Assembly: GCA_947588835.1 (NCBI GenBank)
Contig: CANPZS010000003.1
Span: 20,497-84,496 of the forward strand
Source: an uncultured Bacteroidales bacterium
Lineage (GTDB): Bacteria > Bacteroidota > Bacteroidia > Bacteroidales > UBA932
Direction of reading: 5' to 3'
DNA: 64,000 nt
Part shown: one piece after another, positions 1-9,935 of the stretch
How the letters are laid out: each line of letters opens with the position of its first letter
Numbering within the stretch: the first letter of the stretch is position 1
The notes under the pieces: model-generated
Told to the model about the DNA's origin: nothing
What the model saw: only the letters and a program-made list of their open reading frames with translations
Database searches by the model: none
Translations under genes and position numbers: made by a program

Positions 1-1
1 C

Positions 2-151
2 TTGGCCACATGGTTCATATGCATCGCGGCATTCAAGGGAGTTCCGGCCATGCACATCCTCTTCGCTGCCTATTTCGCGCACCTGTCGGCAAGGACGGTC
101 TACCAGACGGTTCTTTACAGGAAAGCCGTCATAAAACCGCATTTCGGCTAA
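2..151 (+). CDS. C-terminal end of an integral membrane protein (partial)
   Basis: The reading frame is open from the window edge and stops at 149-151. The 49 residues are hydrophobic, then end in a short basic tail (RKAVIKPHFG), as expected of the last membrane helix and cytoplasmic tail of a transporter. A MATE-type exporter is possible but I cannot show it from so little sequence. The stop overlaps the end of the convergent U32 peptidase gene by 4 bp. Confidence 0.5.
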   Translation: MATWFICIAAFKGVPAMHILFAAYFAHLSARTVYQTVLYRKAVIKPHFG

Positions 152-1416
152 GAAGACAATTTCCACAGATACACCTTGTCGCCCCTGTGCGGATGGACCG
201 CACCGTCTTCGCCCTGCCCTGCGGAAGGTACGGCGACGGAGCAGCTTTCGCCCTTGCCGGCCGTCACAGTTTCTTTCATGGCCACGCGCAGATCGCTTAC
301 GGTCATCTCAATGACTCCGGTTGTACGTCCTATTATCAGGATATCGTCTCCCGTCTGCAGAGGCTCCGACTCGACGAGGATTTCGGCCACGCCGATACGG
401 CTGAACCAATTGGTCACCTTGCCGCAATAAACTTTCCTGCGGGCGGCCCGGCTGCCATAGACATCGCTCCACTCTCCGAGCGGGGCCCCCTGATAATATC
501 CGTCCCAGAAGCCTCTGTTGAACACTTCGGCAAGTCCGACCTTCAGCGATGCGGCCAGTTCCGGAGTGTAGGTGCCGTCGCACACGGCATCGGCGGCCCT
601 GCGGTAGCATGAAGCGCAGCGTTTCACGTATTCGGCGCTTCTCGCCCTGCCCTCTATCTTGAAAACGCGCACGCCGGCATCCGTCATCTTGTCCATGAAC
701 TCTATGGTACACAAGTCTTTCGGCGACATTATGTATTGATTGTCCACATTCAGCGACATGCCTGTCTCGATGTCGGTGACTTCGTAGCCGCGGCGGCACA
801 GCTGCAGGCAGGCCCCCCTGTTGGCGGAGGCCCCGTAGGCATGCAGCGAAAGATAGCATTTCCCCGAAACGGCCATGCACAGGGCCCCGTGCGCGAACAT
901 TTCTATACGTACAAGTTTTCCGGAAGGGCCGGTGATGTGCCTATCCTCAATCTGACGATGGATTTCCTTGACCTGATCAAGGCGCAGTTCGCGGGCGAGC
1001 ACGATGACGTCCGCATACGCCGAATAAAATTTCAGGGCCTCTATGTTGGACACGTTGAGCTGGGTGGAGGCATGCACCTCCATTCCGATGCCGCGGCAAT
1101 ACGATATGATCGCCATGTCGGACGCTATGACGGCGTCCACGCCGGCCTCCTTCGCGGCGTCGGCCGTCCTGAAGGCTTCCTCCAGATCCTCCCCGTACAG
1201 GATTATGTTGAGCGTCAGATAGCATTTCACCCCGGAGGCCCTGCATATCCGGACGACTTCGGGAAGATCCTCCACTGAGAAATTGTTCGCGGAACGGGAG
1301 CGCATGTTCAGCCGTCCCACTCCGAAATAGACCGAATCCGCCCCGCCCCCGACCGCGGCCATCAGGCATTCGAAATTGCCTGCGGGGCACATTATCTCTA
1401 TCTGCTCCCCGTCCAT
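148..1416 (-). CDS. Peptidase U32 family protein (TrhP/RlhA-like)
   Basis: 422 residues. The N-terminus (CPAGNFECLMAAVGGGADSVYFG) and the central cysteine-containing signature (FAHGALCMAVSGKCYLS, then GACLQLCRR) are typical of the U32 family. Characterised bacterial members (TrhP, RlhA) are cytosolic and modify tRNA or 23S rRNA pyrimidines by hydroxylation, with prephenate as a likely co-substrate source; true collagenase activity is doubtful. The paired cysteines would fit an iron-sulfur or metal site. The gene starts 2 bp after the stop of the CtpA-type protease gene, so the two are co-transcribed. The exact substrate cannot be assigned from sequence alone. Confidence 0.88.
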   Translation of the reverse strand: MDGEQIEIMCPAGNFECLMAAVGGGADSVYFGVGRLNMRSRSANNFSVEDLPEVVRICRASGVKCYLTLNIILYGEDLEEAFRTADAAKEAGVDAVIASDMAIISYCRGIGMEVHASTQLNVSNIEALKFYSAYADVIVLARELRLDQVKEIHRQIEDRHITGPSGKLVRIEMFAHGALCMAVSGKCYLSLHAYGASANRGACLQLCRRGYEVTDIETGMSLNVDNQYIMSPKDLCTIEFMDKMTDAGVRVFKIEGRARSAEYVKRCASCYRRAADAVCDGTYTPELAASLKVGLAEVFNRGFWDGYYQGAPLGEWSDVYGSRAARRKVYCGKVTNWFSRIGVAEILVESEPLQTGDDILIIGRTTGVIEMTVSDLRVAMKETVTAGKGESCSVAVPSAGQGEDGAVHPHRGDKVYLWKLSS

Positions 1417-1418
1417 TT

Positions 1419-3050
1419 TCAGAACGTCAGCGCGGGCTTGGAAAGGGCTTCCTTCAGCTGGTCGTCATAGCGCAGACGGATTTTTATTCCGGCCTCCTGG
1501 AAATAATACCTTACCGCTATCTCCTCCTCGATGAACGGGATTATCTCGTCCTTCTTTAGGCGGAGGAAAGTCTCCTTGTCCATCTCCAGAGCCTTTCCCA
1601 TGGCGTCGAGCTGCTCCTTCATGGCTTCCGCAAGTCCGTCATTCTCAAGCTCGGACTTCATCTGGTCGTACAGCGTCTTGGCGCCGGACCTGTAGTCGAA
1701 TTCCCTGGTCTTGGCGAAAGCTACGAAATCCTCGAATTCCTCGTCGGTGAAGCGGAAATCGTCAAGCGCCGGTATGGAGTCGTGGCGGCGCACGTAGTCA
1801 AGGACATATTCCTCCACGATGCCGCTCACCACGAGCGAATATGTAATCCTGCTGTATCTGTGGGACTTCACCTCATAGTCCGGAGTGATGCCGCCGCCGT
1901 CCTTGACGATGCGCCCGTGCGCCGTCCTGAACTCCCTCGTAAGCGAATCCGGAATAAAGCTGACGCTGCCGTCTTCGTTGCGGCGGCTGTAGTCTATGGC
2001 CTGGACGCAGCGGCCGGAAGGCGTATAATATTTAGCGGTGGTCACTTTCAGCTGCCCGTCGTAAGGCAGCGGACGGATGCTCTGTACAAGGCCCTTGCCG
2101 TAGGTGCGGGTGCCGATGACGGTGGCGCGGTCCATGTCCTGCAATGCTCCGCAGACTATCTCGGACGACGAAGCCGAACCCGAATCCACCAGCACCACGA
2201 TCGGAATCAGCGTATCGACAGGCTCGGAAAGCGTCTTGTACTCCTGTTCATAGCCTCCGCCGCGCGAAGTCACCACAAGGGAGCCTTTCGGCACGAAGAG
2301 GGAGACTATGTTCACCGCCTCTCCGAGCACGCCGCCGCCGTTGCCGCGCAGATCCAGCACGACTTTTTTCATGCCCTGATCCTTCAGCCTAAGGTATGCG
2401 GCCTTCACGTCCTTGCCCACCCCTTCGGTGAACTTGGTCTGCAATATATAGCCTGTAGTATCGTCAAGCATGCCGGCATATTCCACCGAAGGCAGCTTTA
2501 TCCTCTCCCTGACGACCGGCACATCGATCACGTCGCCGGCTTTCCAGCTCTCTCCGCCGCGCACCTTCTTCACCTTGAATGTCACCGTGGTGCCGGGCTT
2601 GCCCTTCATCCTGTCACTCGACTGCTGGCTGGTGAGCCCGTGCACGGAAACGCCGTCTATTTCAAGGATTTCATCTCCGCACACAAGTCCGTACCGGCTT
2701 GCGGGCGAACCTTCGTAAGGCTCGTTGATTATGACGTTGCCGTTCACGTCCGGCTTGAATATCACCGCGCCGATGCCGCCGTAGGTGTTGTTCAGCATCA
2801 TTTCAAGATCATCCTGCTCCTCCTCGGGAATGTACATGGTGTAGGGATCGAGATTCTCGAGCATGGCGTCTATGCCGGCCCTTTCGATGCGGGCCACCGG
2901 CAGCGAATCGACGTAATTGGCATTCAGCTCGCGCAGAATGGCGTTCTGTATCTCCACCCATTTCCCGAGGGTGAAACTCTTCGACTGTCCGAAACATGCG
3001 GCGGACAGCGCCATGACTGCGGCGGAGACGATAATTTTATTAGTTTTCAT
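1419..3050 (-). CDS. ctpA: C-terminal processing protease, S41 family
   Basis: 543 residues from the ATG at 3050, chosen because it begins a signal peptide (MKTNKIIVSAAVMALSAACFGQ) and has an A-rich leader; the frame stays open further upstream without a better start. A PDZ domain lies around residues 95-180 (GLVCGDEILEIDGVSVHG). The S41 catalytic region follows, with the Ser in VDSGSASSSEIVCGAL and the Lys in RTYGKGLVQS forming the Ser-Lys dyad. Family members cut periplasmic or envelope proteins near their C-termini. The C-terminal 150 residues are charged and helical. The first gene of a two-gene operon with the U32 peptidase, and divergent from rnr. Confidence 0.93.
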   Translation of the reverse strand: MKTNKIIVSAAVMALSAACFGQSKSFTLGKWVEIQNAILRELNANYVDSLPVARIERAGIDAMLENLDPYTMYIPEEEQDDLEMMLNNTYGGIGAVIFKPDVNGNVIINEPYEGSPASRYGLVCGDEILEIDGVSVHGLTSQQSSDRMKGKPGTTVTFKVKKVRGGESWKAGDVIDVPVVRERIKLPSVEYAGMLDDTTGYILQTKFTEGVGKDVKAAYLRLKDQGMKKVVLDLRGNGGGVLGEAVNIVSLFVPKGSLVVTSRGGGYEQEYKTLSEPVDTLIPIVVLVDSGSASSSEIVCGALQDMDRATVIGTRTYGKGLVQSIRPLPYDGQLKVTTAKYYTPSGRCVQAIDYSRRNEDGSVSFIPDSLTREFRTAHGRIVKDGGGITPDYEVKSHRYSRITYSLVVSGIVEEYVLDYVRRHDSIPALDDFRFTDEEFEDFVAFAKTREFDYRSGAKTLYDQMKSELENDGLAEAMKEQLDAMGKALEMDKETFLRLKKDEIIPFIEEEIAVRYYFQEAGIKIRLRYDDQLKEALSKPALTF

Positions 3051-3121
3051 AATCTTTTCTGAATGTGACAGCGTCCGGCGCAAGGATTTTGCAACACGCG
3101 TGCCATGCGCCGCGCAGAATG

Positions 3122-3129
3122 CAAATATA
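3122..3129 (-). promoter_or_regulatory. Predicted promoter (-7 box) of ctpA
   Basis: Read on the minus strand this is TATATTTG, a perfect match to the Bacteroidetes TAnnTTTG box, about 70 bp upstream of the chosen ATG at 3050. No clear -33 TTTG was seen. Confidence 0.55.
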
Positions 3130-3162
3130 GTCAAAAACATGTCGAAACCGCATTTTATTTAG

Positions 3163-3170
3163 TAACTTCG
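3163..3170 (+). promoter_or_regulatory. Predicted promoter (-7 box) of rnr
   Basis: TAACTTCG matches TAnnTTTG at all but one position and lies 28 bp before the rnr ATG. It supports the start at 3198 over upstream in-frame codons, which would lie before the transcript start. Confidence 0.45.
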
Positions 3171-3197
3171 CACGATTATTACATAAAAGAGATTACG

Positions 3198-5396
3198 ATG
3201 AAAAGAAACAAGGGCGGAAAGAAAGCCCACGAAGAAGTAGTGGGAACGGCCCGTATGACGCGCGACGGAAACGTTTTTCTGTCCGTGGAAGGGCAGGATG
3301 AAGACATATTCATCAAGACCGCCAAGACGAGGGGAGCCCTCAACGGAGACACGGTAAGGGCCGTGATCACCAAGCAGAAAACCGGCTCCAAACGCAGGGA
3401 AGGCGAGATAATAGCCATAGTGGAACGTTCCGGAAAGCCTTTCACGGGCATTCTGCACGTGGTCGGAGGCCAGGCCTGGGTGCTCATGGGCAGCAGGGTG
3501 ATGCCATACGACATTTCGGTGGAAATTTCAGCAGGCAATGATGCGCATGACCTCCCGGACGGGGTGCTCATGCCGCAGGGAGACGGCACGTTCGCAGTGA
3601 GCGGACTGTACGAGGCCGTCGACGGGCAGGCCCGCCCGCTGCAGGTGCGCAGCGGCATGAAGGTGGCCGCAGTGGTCGAAAGATGGGAGAGGCGCGAGCC
3701 CAACCCTTCCGGCCGCATCACGGACGTGCTCGGAGAGCCGGGCAGCAACGATGCCGAGATGCATGCCATACTGACCGAATTCGGCCTGCCGTACCGCTTC
3801 GACCCCGAAGTGGAGAACGAAGCCGGACGGATTCCGGACAAGATGACCGACAAAGACCTGAAAGGGAGGCGCGACTTCAGGAAAACGCTGACCTTCACCA
3901 TAGATCCGGCGGACGCGAAAGACTTCGACGACGCCATTTCATTCCGTCCCCTCGAAAATGGCAATTTCGAGGTCGGAGTACACATAGCCGACGTCACATG
4001 GTACGTCAGGCCGGGGTCGGCAGTGGACAAGGAAGCGCAGGCGCGCGGCACATCGGTGTATCTCGTGGACAGGACGGTGCCGATGCTTCCGGAAAAACTT
4101 TCCAACGAACTGTGTTCGCTGCGCCCCCACGAGGACAAGCTCACCTTCTCGGCCGTGTTCGAGCTGACACCTCTCGCAAAGGTGGCCGGCCAATGGTTCG
4201 GCAGGACGGTCATCAATTCTGACTACCGCTTCGCGTACGAGACGGCCCAGGAAGTGATCGAAGCCGGAGAAGAAGGCAATACGGTGCCCACGGACATACG
4301 CGACGCCTTGCTGACGCTGCACAGAATAGCGTCCAGACTGCGCAAAAAACGTTTCGCCGCAGGCGCAATCAGCTTCGACCGGCCCGAAATGAAAGTGGAG
4401 ATAGCCGAAGACGGCCGCCCCGTGAACGTCTACAAAAAGGAAAGCCGCGAAGCCAACTGGCTCATTGAGGAATACATGCTGCTCGCCAACAAGTACGTGG
4501 CCGAATTCGTGGCCACCGGAGGCAGGATAGGAGAAAAGGCCATCAAGAATCCGAAGACTTTCGTCTATCGCGTGCATGACCTGCCGAACGAGGAGAAAAT
4601 AAACGGCCTGCGCGAATTCGCCGGCGCCTTCGGGCACAGGCTCGGCGAGACGGGCGACGGAAAATCGGCCGCCAAGTCCCTCAACGCCCTGCTCGAAGAG
4701 ACGAAGGACACTCCGGAGTTCTCGGCGATAGAGACTCTCGCCCTGCGGTCGATGGCCAAGGCCGTCTACAGCACCGACAACATAGGGCATTACGGGCTTG
4801 CGTTCAAATATTACACGCATTTCACCTCCCCTATCAGGCGCTATCCGGACATGATGGTGCACCGCCTGCTCGCCATGTATCTCAACAATGCGGAAAGCCA
4901 GGACAAAAACTATTACACCCTGCAGTGCAAGCATGCCTCCGAACGCGAGGGCATAGCCGCCGAAGCCGAGCGCGAAAGCGTGAAATACAAGCTCGTAGAA
5001 TTCATGCAGGACAAGACCGGACAGGAGTTCGACGGGCACATTTCCGGCCTTACCGACTGGGGAATGTACGTGGAAATAGAGCCTACCGGCATCGAAGGCA
5101 TGGTCGCCCTCAGAGAGATGCGCTCGGACTTCTTCGAATTCGACGAATCGGCCTATTGCCTCAGGGGACGCAGGACCGGCAGGCTGTACAGGCTCGGCGA
5201 CGCCGTGAGAATACGCGTGGCCGGCACCAACCTCGAACAAAAGATCCTCGACTACGAACTCGTGGAAGAAACTGAAGCCCCGGCGCCCGAGAAAGGCCGG
5301 AGCGACGTTTTCCGGCACGGACGCAAAGGCAATAGAAAAGACAAAGGCAGAGGCAAAGGCAGAAGCGTCCGTCCGAAGAAAAAGGCCGGGAGATGA
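3198..5396 (+). CDS. rnr: Ribonuclease R (RNase II/RNB family)
   Basis: 732 residues; start at the ATG following the -7 box. N-terminal cold-shock/OB region, then the RNB catalytic domain with the metal-binding aspartates in DPADAKDFDDAISF, and a C-terminal S1 RNA-binding domain (GHISGLTDWGMYVEIE). The last 35 residues are rich in Lys, Arg and Gly (GRKGNRKDKGRGKGR), the basic tail typical of RNase R. The enzyme is a processive 3'-5' exoribonuclease able to degrade structured RNA and acts in the cytosol in RNA quality control. The stop overlaps the recO start (ATGA), so translation is probably coupled. Confidence 0.96.
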   Translation: MKRNKGGKKAHEEVVGTARMTRDGNVFLSVEGQDEDIFIKTAKTRGALNGDTVRAVITKQKTGSKRREGEIIAIVERSGKPFTGILHVVGGQAWVLMGSRVMPYDISVEISAGNDAHDLPDGVLMPQGDGTFAVSGLYEAVDGQARPLQVRSGMKVAAVVERWERREPNPSGRITDVLGEPGSNDAEMHAILTEFGLPYRFDPEVENEAGRIPDKMTDKDLKGRRDFRKTLTFTIDPADAKDFDDAISFRPLENGNFEVGVHIADVTWYVRPGSAVDKEAQARGTSVYLVDRTVPMLPEKLSNELCSLRPHEDKLTFSAVFELTPLAKVAGQWFGRTVINSDYRFAYETAQEVIEAGEEGNTVPTDIRDALLTLHRIASRLRKKRFAAGAISFDRPEMKVEIAEDGRPVNVYKKESREANWLIEEYMLLANKYVAEFVATGGRIGEKAIKNPKTFVYRVHDLPNEEKINGLREFAGAFGHRLGETGDGKSAAKSLNALLEETKDTPEFSAIETLALRSMAKAVYSTDNIGHYGLAFKYYTHFTSPIRRYPDMMVHRLLAMYLNNAESQDKNYYTLQCKHASEREGIAAEAERESVKYKLVEFMQDKTGQEFDGHISGLTDWGMYVEIEPTGIEGMVALREMRSDFFEFDESAYCLRGRRTGRLYRLGDAVRIRVAGTNLEQKILDYELVEETEAPAPEKGRSDVFRHGRKGNRKDKGRGKGRSVRPKKKAGR

Positions 5397-6046
5397 ATTC
5401 AAACAACATTGAATTCATAGTCATCGGCCGCACTCGCTTCGGGGAAAACTCCACTGTACTGCACACGCTCAGCAAGGAATACGGCCGCAGGGGGTTTCTC
5501 GTGCGGCCGGGCAAAAGGTCGGCGGCCGCATTGTTCATGCCCCTGAACGTGCTCGAAGCCGACATTTCGGAAAATCCCAGATCCGCGCTGTGGTCCGCAC
5601 GCAACATAGCCGCCGCATATCCGCTCGCAGGAATACGCGGCAACATACATAAGAACGCCATGACCATGTTCATGAGCGAGGTGCTGTACAGGGTCGTGAA
5701 GGACGGGGCCGACGGGGACGGGCTTTTCGAATGGTGCCGCAACAGCATCCTTACTCTCGATGCGCTGCAATCGGACTTCAGCAATTTTCACATACGCTTC
5801 CTGTTCGAACTGTCGGCTGAGCTCGGCTTCAGGCCCACGTTCGAAGACATGGCCCCGTTCGCAAAGGAGCATCTGGCCGTAATCGGCCGTTTCATGCGGA
5901 GTTCATTCGGAGAATCCATGCTGATCCCCATGACGGGGGCCGAAAGAAACGGCGTGGCGGACGTCCTCCTGCACTACATAGAGTTCCACACGGAGTCCTC
6001 CGTAAACGTACGGTCCCTCAGGGTGCTGCGGGAATTATACGATTGA
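5393..6046 (+). CDS. recO: DNA repair protein RecO
   Basis: 217 residues. The N-terminal OB fold (EFIVIGRTRFGENSTVLHTL) and the following helical region match RecO of Bacteroidetes, which is a little shorter than the E. coli protein. RecO helps RecR load RecA on SSB-coated single-stranded DNA in the RecFOR pathway. It overlaps rnr by 4 bp and its 3' end overlaps the convergent rdgB gene by 12 bp. The zinc-finger cysteines seen in some RecO proteins are absent. Confidence 0.88.
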   Translation: MNSNNIEFIVIGRTRFGENSTVLHTLSKEYGRRGFLVRPGKRSAAALFMPLNVLEADISENPRSALWSARNIAAAYPLAGIRGNIHKNAMTMFMSEVLYRVVKDGADGDGLFEWCRNSILTLDALQSDFSNFHIRFLFELSAELGFRPTFEDMAPFAKEHLAVIGRFMRSSFGESMLIPMTGAERNGVADVLLHYIEFHTESSVNVRSLRVLRELYD

Positions 6047-6667
6047 CCCGAGATATTCCGCCATGGCGCGCAAAGCCTTGCCCCTGTGCGATATGGCGTT
6101 TTTCGCATCTTCGGGGATCTCTGCGACCGTCCTGTCCGGAAACTCGTCAGGAATGAACACCGGATCGTAGCCGAAGCCTCCCGAGCCGGCCCTTTTCATG
6201 GCGATGCTTCCCTCCATTGTGCCGTCGAAAAAATGTTTTTCACCTTTAAAGATCAAGGCCACCGACGTCCTGAAGCGGGCCCGGCGGGTGGCATGTCCGG
6301 TTTTCAGGCCCAGTTCGCGGGCGATCGACGCCTCGTATTCGAGACGGGCCATTTCCCTGAGCAATTTGTCTATATTGTCGTCAAAAGACTTGTGTTCTCC
6401 CGCATATCTGGCGCTGTACACGCCGGGAGCGCCGCCGAGGATTTCCACTTCGAGGCCCGTATCGTCGGCGAAACAATCGAGTCCTGTCCTGTCATAAATA
6501 TATTGGGCCTTTTGCAGGGCATTGGCTCTCAACGATGTCCCTGTTTCGGGAATTTCTTCGCGGATGCCGGCTTCGGCGGGAGTGACGAGTTCGAATCCCG
6601 CGCCCAAGATTTCAGATGCCTCACGCAGTTTGCCGGCGTTGCCCGTTGAAAAAACGATTCTGATCAT
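6035..6667 (-). CDS. rdgB: Non-canonical purine NTP pyrophosphatase (RdgB/HAM1)
   Basis: 210 residues from the ATG at 6667; the next upstream ATG would add 7 unconserved residues. The phosphate-binding start IVFSTGNAGKLREA, the metal-binding DDTGLEVEILGGAPGVYSAR and the C-terminal SHRGKALRAM are diagnostic. The enzyme hydrolyses dITP, dXTP and ITP to monophosphates, keeping deaminated purines out of DNA and RNA. Residues 100-140 carry a small insertion (KTGHATRRARFRT). It converges on recO and probably forms its own transcript. Confidence 0.95.
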   Translation of the reverse strand: MIRIVFSTGNAGKLREASEILGAGFELVTPAEAGIREEIPETGTSLRANALQKAQYIYDRTGLDCFADDTGLEVEILGGAPGVYSARYAGEHKSFDDNIDKLLREMARLEYEASIARELGLKTGHATRRARFRTSVALIFKGEKHFFDGTMEGSIAMKRAGSGGFGYDPVFIPDEFPDRTVAEIPEDAKNAISHRGKALRAMAEYLGSIV

Positions 6668-6699
6668 AACTGCTGTCTGTACTACCAATTAACCGGCGG

Positions 6700-6707
6700 C
6701 AAAGATA
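6700..6707 (-). promoter_or_regulatory. Predicted promoter (-7 box) of rdgB
   Basis: On the minus strand TATCTTTG, a perfect TAnnTTTG, 32 bp upstream of the rdgB ATG. Confidence 0.5.
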
Positions 6708-6744
6708 ACTCTTTTGGCCGACATATAGATTGCTTATTTTTCAG

Positions 6745-6752
6745 TATATTTG
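6745..6752 (+). promoter_or_regulatory. Predicted promoter (-7 box) of the glycoside hydrolase operon
   Basis: TATATTTG lies 45 bp before the GH2 ATG and is the only consensus box upstream of the seven-gene run 6798-19780. A TTTG near 6712 is about 30 bp away, further than the usual -33 spacing, so the -33 element is unclear. Confidence 0.5.
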
Positions 6753-6797
6753 TAAACTATCCGTTTCAGACAAACCACATTTGAGACGGAAATACTT

Positions 6798-9700
6798 ATG
6801 AAACATACCATTACCACAGTTTTTGCGGCACTGCTGCCGCTCGCGCTTTCCGCAGTCCCGTACTGGAAAGACGTGAAATCCACAAGCGTCAACGCGGTGA
6901 CTCAAAGGAGCGAAATCGTGTTCCACCCCGACAGGGAGTCCGCTCTCGTCAAAGGTTTCACCCAAAGTCCCTACTACGTCTCTCTCGACGGGACATGGGA
7001 CTTCAATTATTATGACGGCGAAAAAGACCTCCCGGAAGGGATAGAGGCGGGAAATGCGCCGTCGTGGCAGAGCATAGAGGTCCCCGGAAACTGGGAGGTG
7101 CAGGGCTTCGGCACGGCAATATACGTCAATCAGCCCTACGAGTTCTCCCCCGTCAGGCCCACTCCGCCGCTGCTCCCGGAAAACAATCCGGTCGGCGTGT
7201 ACAGGAGGACTTTTCCGGTGCCCGAAAGCTGGGACGGACGGCATGTGTTCCTCAACGTGTGCGGAGCCAAATCCGGAGTCTACGTATATGTGAACGGCCG
7301 CGAAGCCGGATATCACGAAGATTCCAAGGACCTCGCCCGCTATGACATAACCCCGCTGCTCAAGAAAGGAGAAAACACCCTCGTGCTGAAGATATACCGC
7401 TGGAGCACAGGCTCATACCTCGAATGTCAGGATTTCTGGAGGATAAGCGGCATAGAGAGGGACGTATATCTTTCCACCGAAAAGAGCGACACGGGATTTG
7501 ACTTTTCCGTGGTCTCCGGCCTCGACGAAAGCCTGTCGGACGGAGAATTCCGCCTCTCGGTCTGCGGAAAGGAACCTTTCGATTTCGGATATGAGCTCAT
7601 AGACCCCGAAAAAGGCACGGTGCTCGAAGGAAGCGGCCGCGTGGACGGACAGGGCACATTCACGGGAACGGTGCCCGCGGTGCGCAGATGGTCCGCCGAA
7701 GACCCGCAGCTGTACACTCTGCTGATGAAGGTGAACGGAGAATACACGCGCTTCAACGTAGGATTCCGCAAATTGTGCATCGTCGGCACGAAAATAGGAG
7801 ACCGTACCGTGAAGACCTTCCTCGTGAACGGGCAGCCGGTCAAATTCAAGGGCGTCAACGTACACGAGCACAACGAATTCACAGGACATTACATCACGAG
7901 AGAAGACATTCTCCGCGACCTCGAGCTGATGAAGAAGTCCAACATAAACGCCATCCGCACCTGCCACTATCCCCAGCCCCGCATATTCTATGAACTCTGC
8001 GACAGCCTCGGCTTCTATGTCTATGACGAAGCCAACATCGAATCGCACGGCATGGGCTACGATCTCGACCGCACCCTCGGCAACAATCCCGAATGGCTCG
8101 AAAAGCATCTCGACCGCGTGAAAAACATGTACATGAGGACGCGGAACTATCCGTGCGTCACGATACTTTCGCTCGGCAACGAAGCCGGCAACGGATACAA
8201 TTTCTACGAAGCCTACCTTTGGGTGAAGAATCAGGAAAAGGATGGCCAGAACAGGCCCGTATGCTATGAAAGGGCCGTCTATGAATGGGATACCGACATG
8301 ATCGTGCCGCAGTATCCCGGCGCCGATTGGTTCCGCAGGATGGGAGAAAAATACGACGACCGCCCCGTGTGCCCGTCGGAATACGCGCACGCCATGGGCA
8401 ATTCGACAGGCTCCCTCGATCTGCAATGGGAGCAGATCTACAGATATCCCCATCTGCAGGGCGGCTTCATCTGGGACTGGATAGACCAGGGGCTGCACGC
8501 GACGGACGCCGGAGGCCGGGCCTACTGGACCTACGGCGGCGACTACGGCAAAAACAGCCCGAGCGACGCCAACTTCCTGTGCAACGGACTTATAGGTCCC
8601 GACCGCAAGCCGCATCCCGGCCTTGCAGAAGTAAAGCACGTATATCAGAACGTGACCGTCACCCCGGTCGATGCGGCCGCAGGCACATTCTGCATATTCA
8701 ACCGTCAATATTTCAAGGATCTGTCGGACTACGACCTTGTCTGGACACTCGAAAGGGATGGCGTGGCCGTCAAAAGCGGACGCCTGCATTTCGCGACGGA
8801 GCCCCAGAGCGGGGAGAATTTCACGATAAAGCTGCCTGCATTCGACAGGAAGGGAGAATACAGAATCAATTTCGACGTCGTGACGCGCACGGCGGAGCCG
8901 CTTTTGGAAAAAGGCTATGCCGTAGCCACGGACCAGGTGCTGCTTAAAGAAGGCGAAGCGCCCGCATTCGCGGCCGGCAGGAAAGCCGCGGTGTCCGTAT
9001 CCAACGAAGGCGGGCTCATCACTCTCGCCGGCAAGAATTTCACCGCCGTTTTCGACAAGGGTGAAGGCATATTGAAAAAATATGTCTACAAAGGCAGGAA
9101 CATATTCGACGACGCACTCGGGCTGAAGCCCAATTTCTGGCGCGGCCCCACCGACAATGACTACGGCAACATGGCTCCCGTACGCCTGCAGGAGTGGAAA
9201 AAGGCTTCCGCCGGCTGCAAGGCCGAGATCTCGGCCGACGGCGCGGAGGCTTCCGTCACCGCGCAGTACGAGCTGCCCTACGGCTGCTCGATGACTGTGA
9301 AATACAGTTTCCCCGCCGAAGGTGTGATGACCGTGGACGGACAGTTCAACGGGGGCGCCGGCAAAGCCGTGGAGATACCGAGGATAGGATTCAGGATGAG
9401 GCTCCCCGCATCCGCCGACAGATTCGCATATTTCGGACGCGGGCCGGCCGAAAATTATTCGGACCGCAGCTCCGGATCGCGCAAATCCCTGTATGAAAGC
9501 AGTGCGGCGGCGGAATACGTGCCTTACGTAAGGCCTCAGGAATGCGGCCACCATACCGACGTCTCCCGTCTCGATCTGGAGGGAGTGTCCGTATTCAGCG
9601 GCGCGAAACCTTTCGAATTCAACGTTCTCCGCAACAGGGTTGAAGATTTCGACTCCGAAGAGACCACGGGCCGCGACTATCAGTGGCGCAATTTCACTCC

Positions 9701-9935
9701 GGACGAGAAGCACGATCCGGCGGAGGCCAAAAACGCCATGCGGCGCCAGACGCACGTCAATGACATCACTCCCCGCGACGAAGTGGAGGTATGCATCGAC
9801 TGCGGCATGACCGGTGTCGGCGGATACGACAGCTGGGGCTCCAAACCCGAACCGTCGCGCACGCTGATGAGCGACAAGGATTACAGTTTCGCCTTCACGT
9901 TCATTTTCGACAGAACAAAAATAAAAAATAAATGA
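6798..9935 (+). CDS. Glycoside hydrolase family 2, LacZ-type beta-galactosidase
   Basis: 1045 residues, the length of LacZ, with a signal peptide ([19 protein letters not shown]). N-terminal jelly-roll sugar-binding region, two Ig-like domains, a central TIM barrel, and the C-terminal Bgal_small_N fold (from about residue 760). The acid/base is Glu462 in [10 protein letters not shown] and the nucleophile Glu528 in [12 protein letters not shown]. Predicted to remove terminal beta-galactose in the periplasm. It heads an operon with GH130 and GH92 enzymes and overlaps the next start by 4 bp, so the likely substrate is galactose-capped N-glycan. A beta-mannosidase is less likely, because both active-site motifs follow LacZ. 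Confidence 0.9.
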   Translation: MKHTITTVFAALLPLALSAVPYWKDVKSTSVNAVTQRSEIVFHPDRESALVKGFTQSPYYVSLDGTWDFNYYDGEKDLPEGIEAGNAPSWQSIEVPGNWEVQGFGTAIYVNQPYEFSPVRPTPPLLPENNPVGVYRRTFPVPESWDGRHVFLNVCGAKSGVYVYVNGREAGYHEDSKDLARYDITPLLKKGENTLVLKIYRWSTGSYLECQDFWRISGIERDVYLSTEKSDTGFDFSVVSGLDESLSDGEFRLSVCGKEPFDFGYELIDPEKGTVLEGSGRVDGQGTFTGTVPAVRRWSAEDPQLYTLLMKVNGEYTRFNVGFRKLCIVGTKIGDRTVKTFLVNGQPVKFKGVNVHEHNEFTGHYITREDILRDLELMKKSNINAIRTCHYPQPRIFYELCDSLGFYVYDEANIESHGMGYDLDRTLGNNPEWLEKHLDRVKNMYMRTRNYPCVTILSLGNEAGNGYNFYEAYLWVKNQEKDGQNRPVCYERAVYEWDTDMIVPQYPGADWFRRMGEKYDDRPVCPSEYAHAMGNSTGSLDLQWEQIYRYPHLQGGFIWDWIDQGLHATDAGGRAYWTYGGDYGKNSPSDANFLCNGLIGPDRKPHPGLAEVKHVYQNVTVTPVDAAAGTFCIFNRQYFKDLSDYDLVWTLERDGVAVKSGRLHFATEPQSGENFTIKLPAFDRKGEYRINFDVVTRTAEPLLEKGYAVATDQVLLKEGEAPAFAAGRKAAVSVSNEGGLITLAGKNFTAVFDKGEGILKKYVYKGRNIFDDALGLKPNFWRGPTDNDYGNMAPVRLQEWKKASAGCKAEISADGAEASVTAQYELPYGCSMTVKYSFPAEGVMTVDGQFNGGAGKAVEIPRIGFRMRLPASADRFAYFGRGPAENYSDRSSGSRKSLYESSAAAEYVPYVRPQECGHHTDVSRLDLEGVSVFSGAKPFEFNVLRNRVEDFDSEETTGRDYQWRNFTPDEKHDPAEAKNAMRRQTHVNDITPRDEVEVCIDCGMTGVGGYDSWGSKPEPSRTLMSDKDYSFAFTFIFDRTKIKNK

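Noticed and set aside
7413..9755. A 780-codon open frame on the minus strand opposite the GH2 gene
   Set aside because: Shadow of the GH2 coding frame; no domain, signal or promoter, and the GH2 active-site motifs are intact on the other strand.
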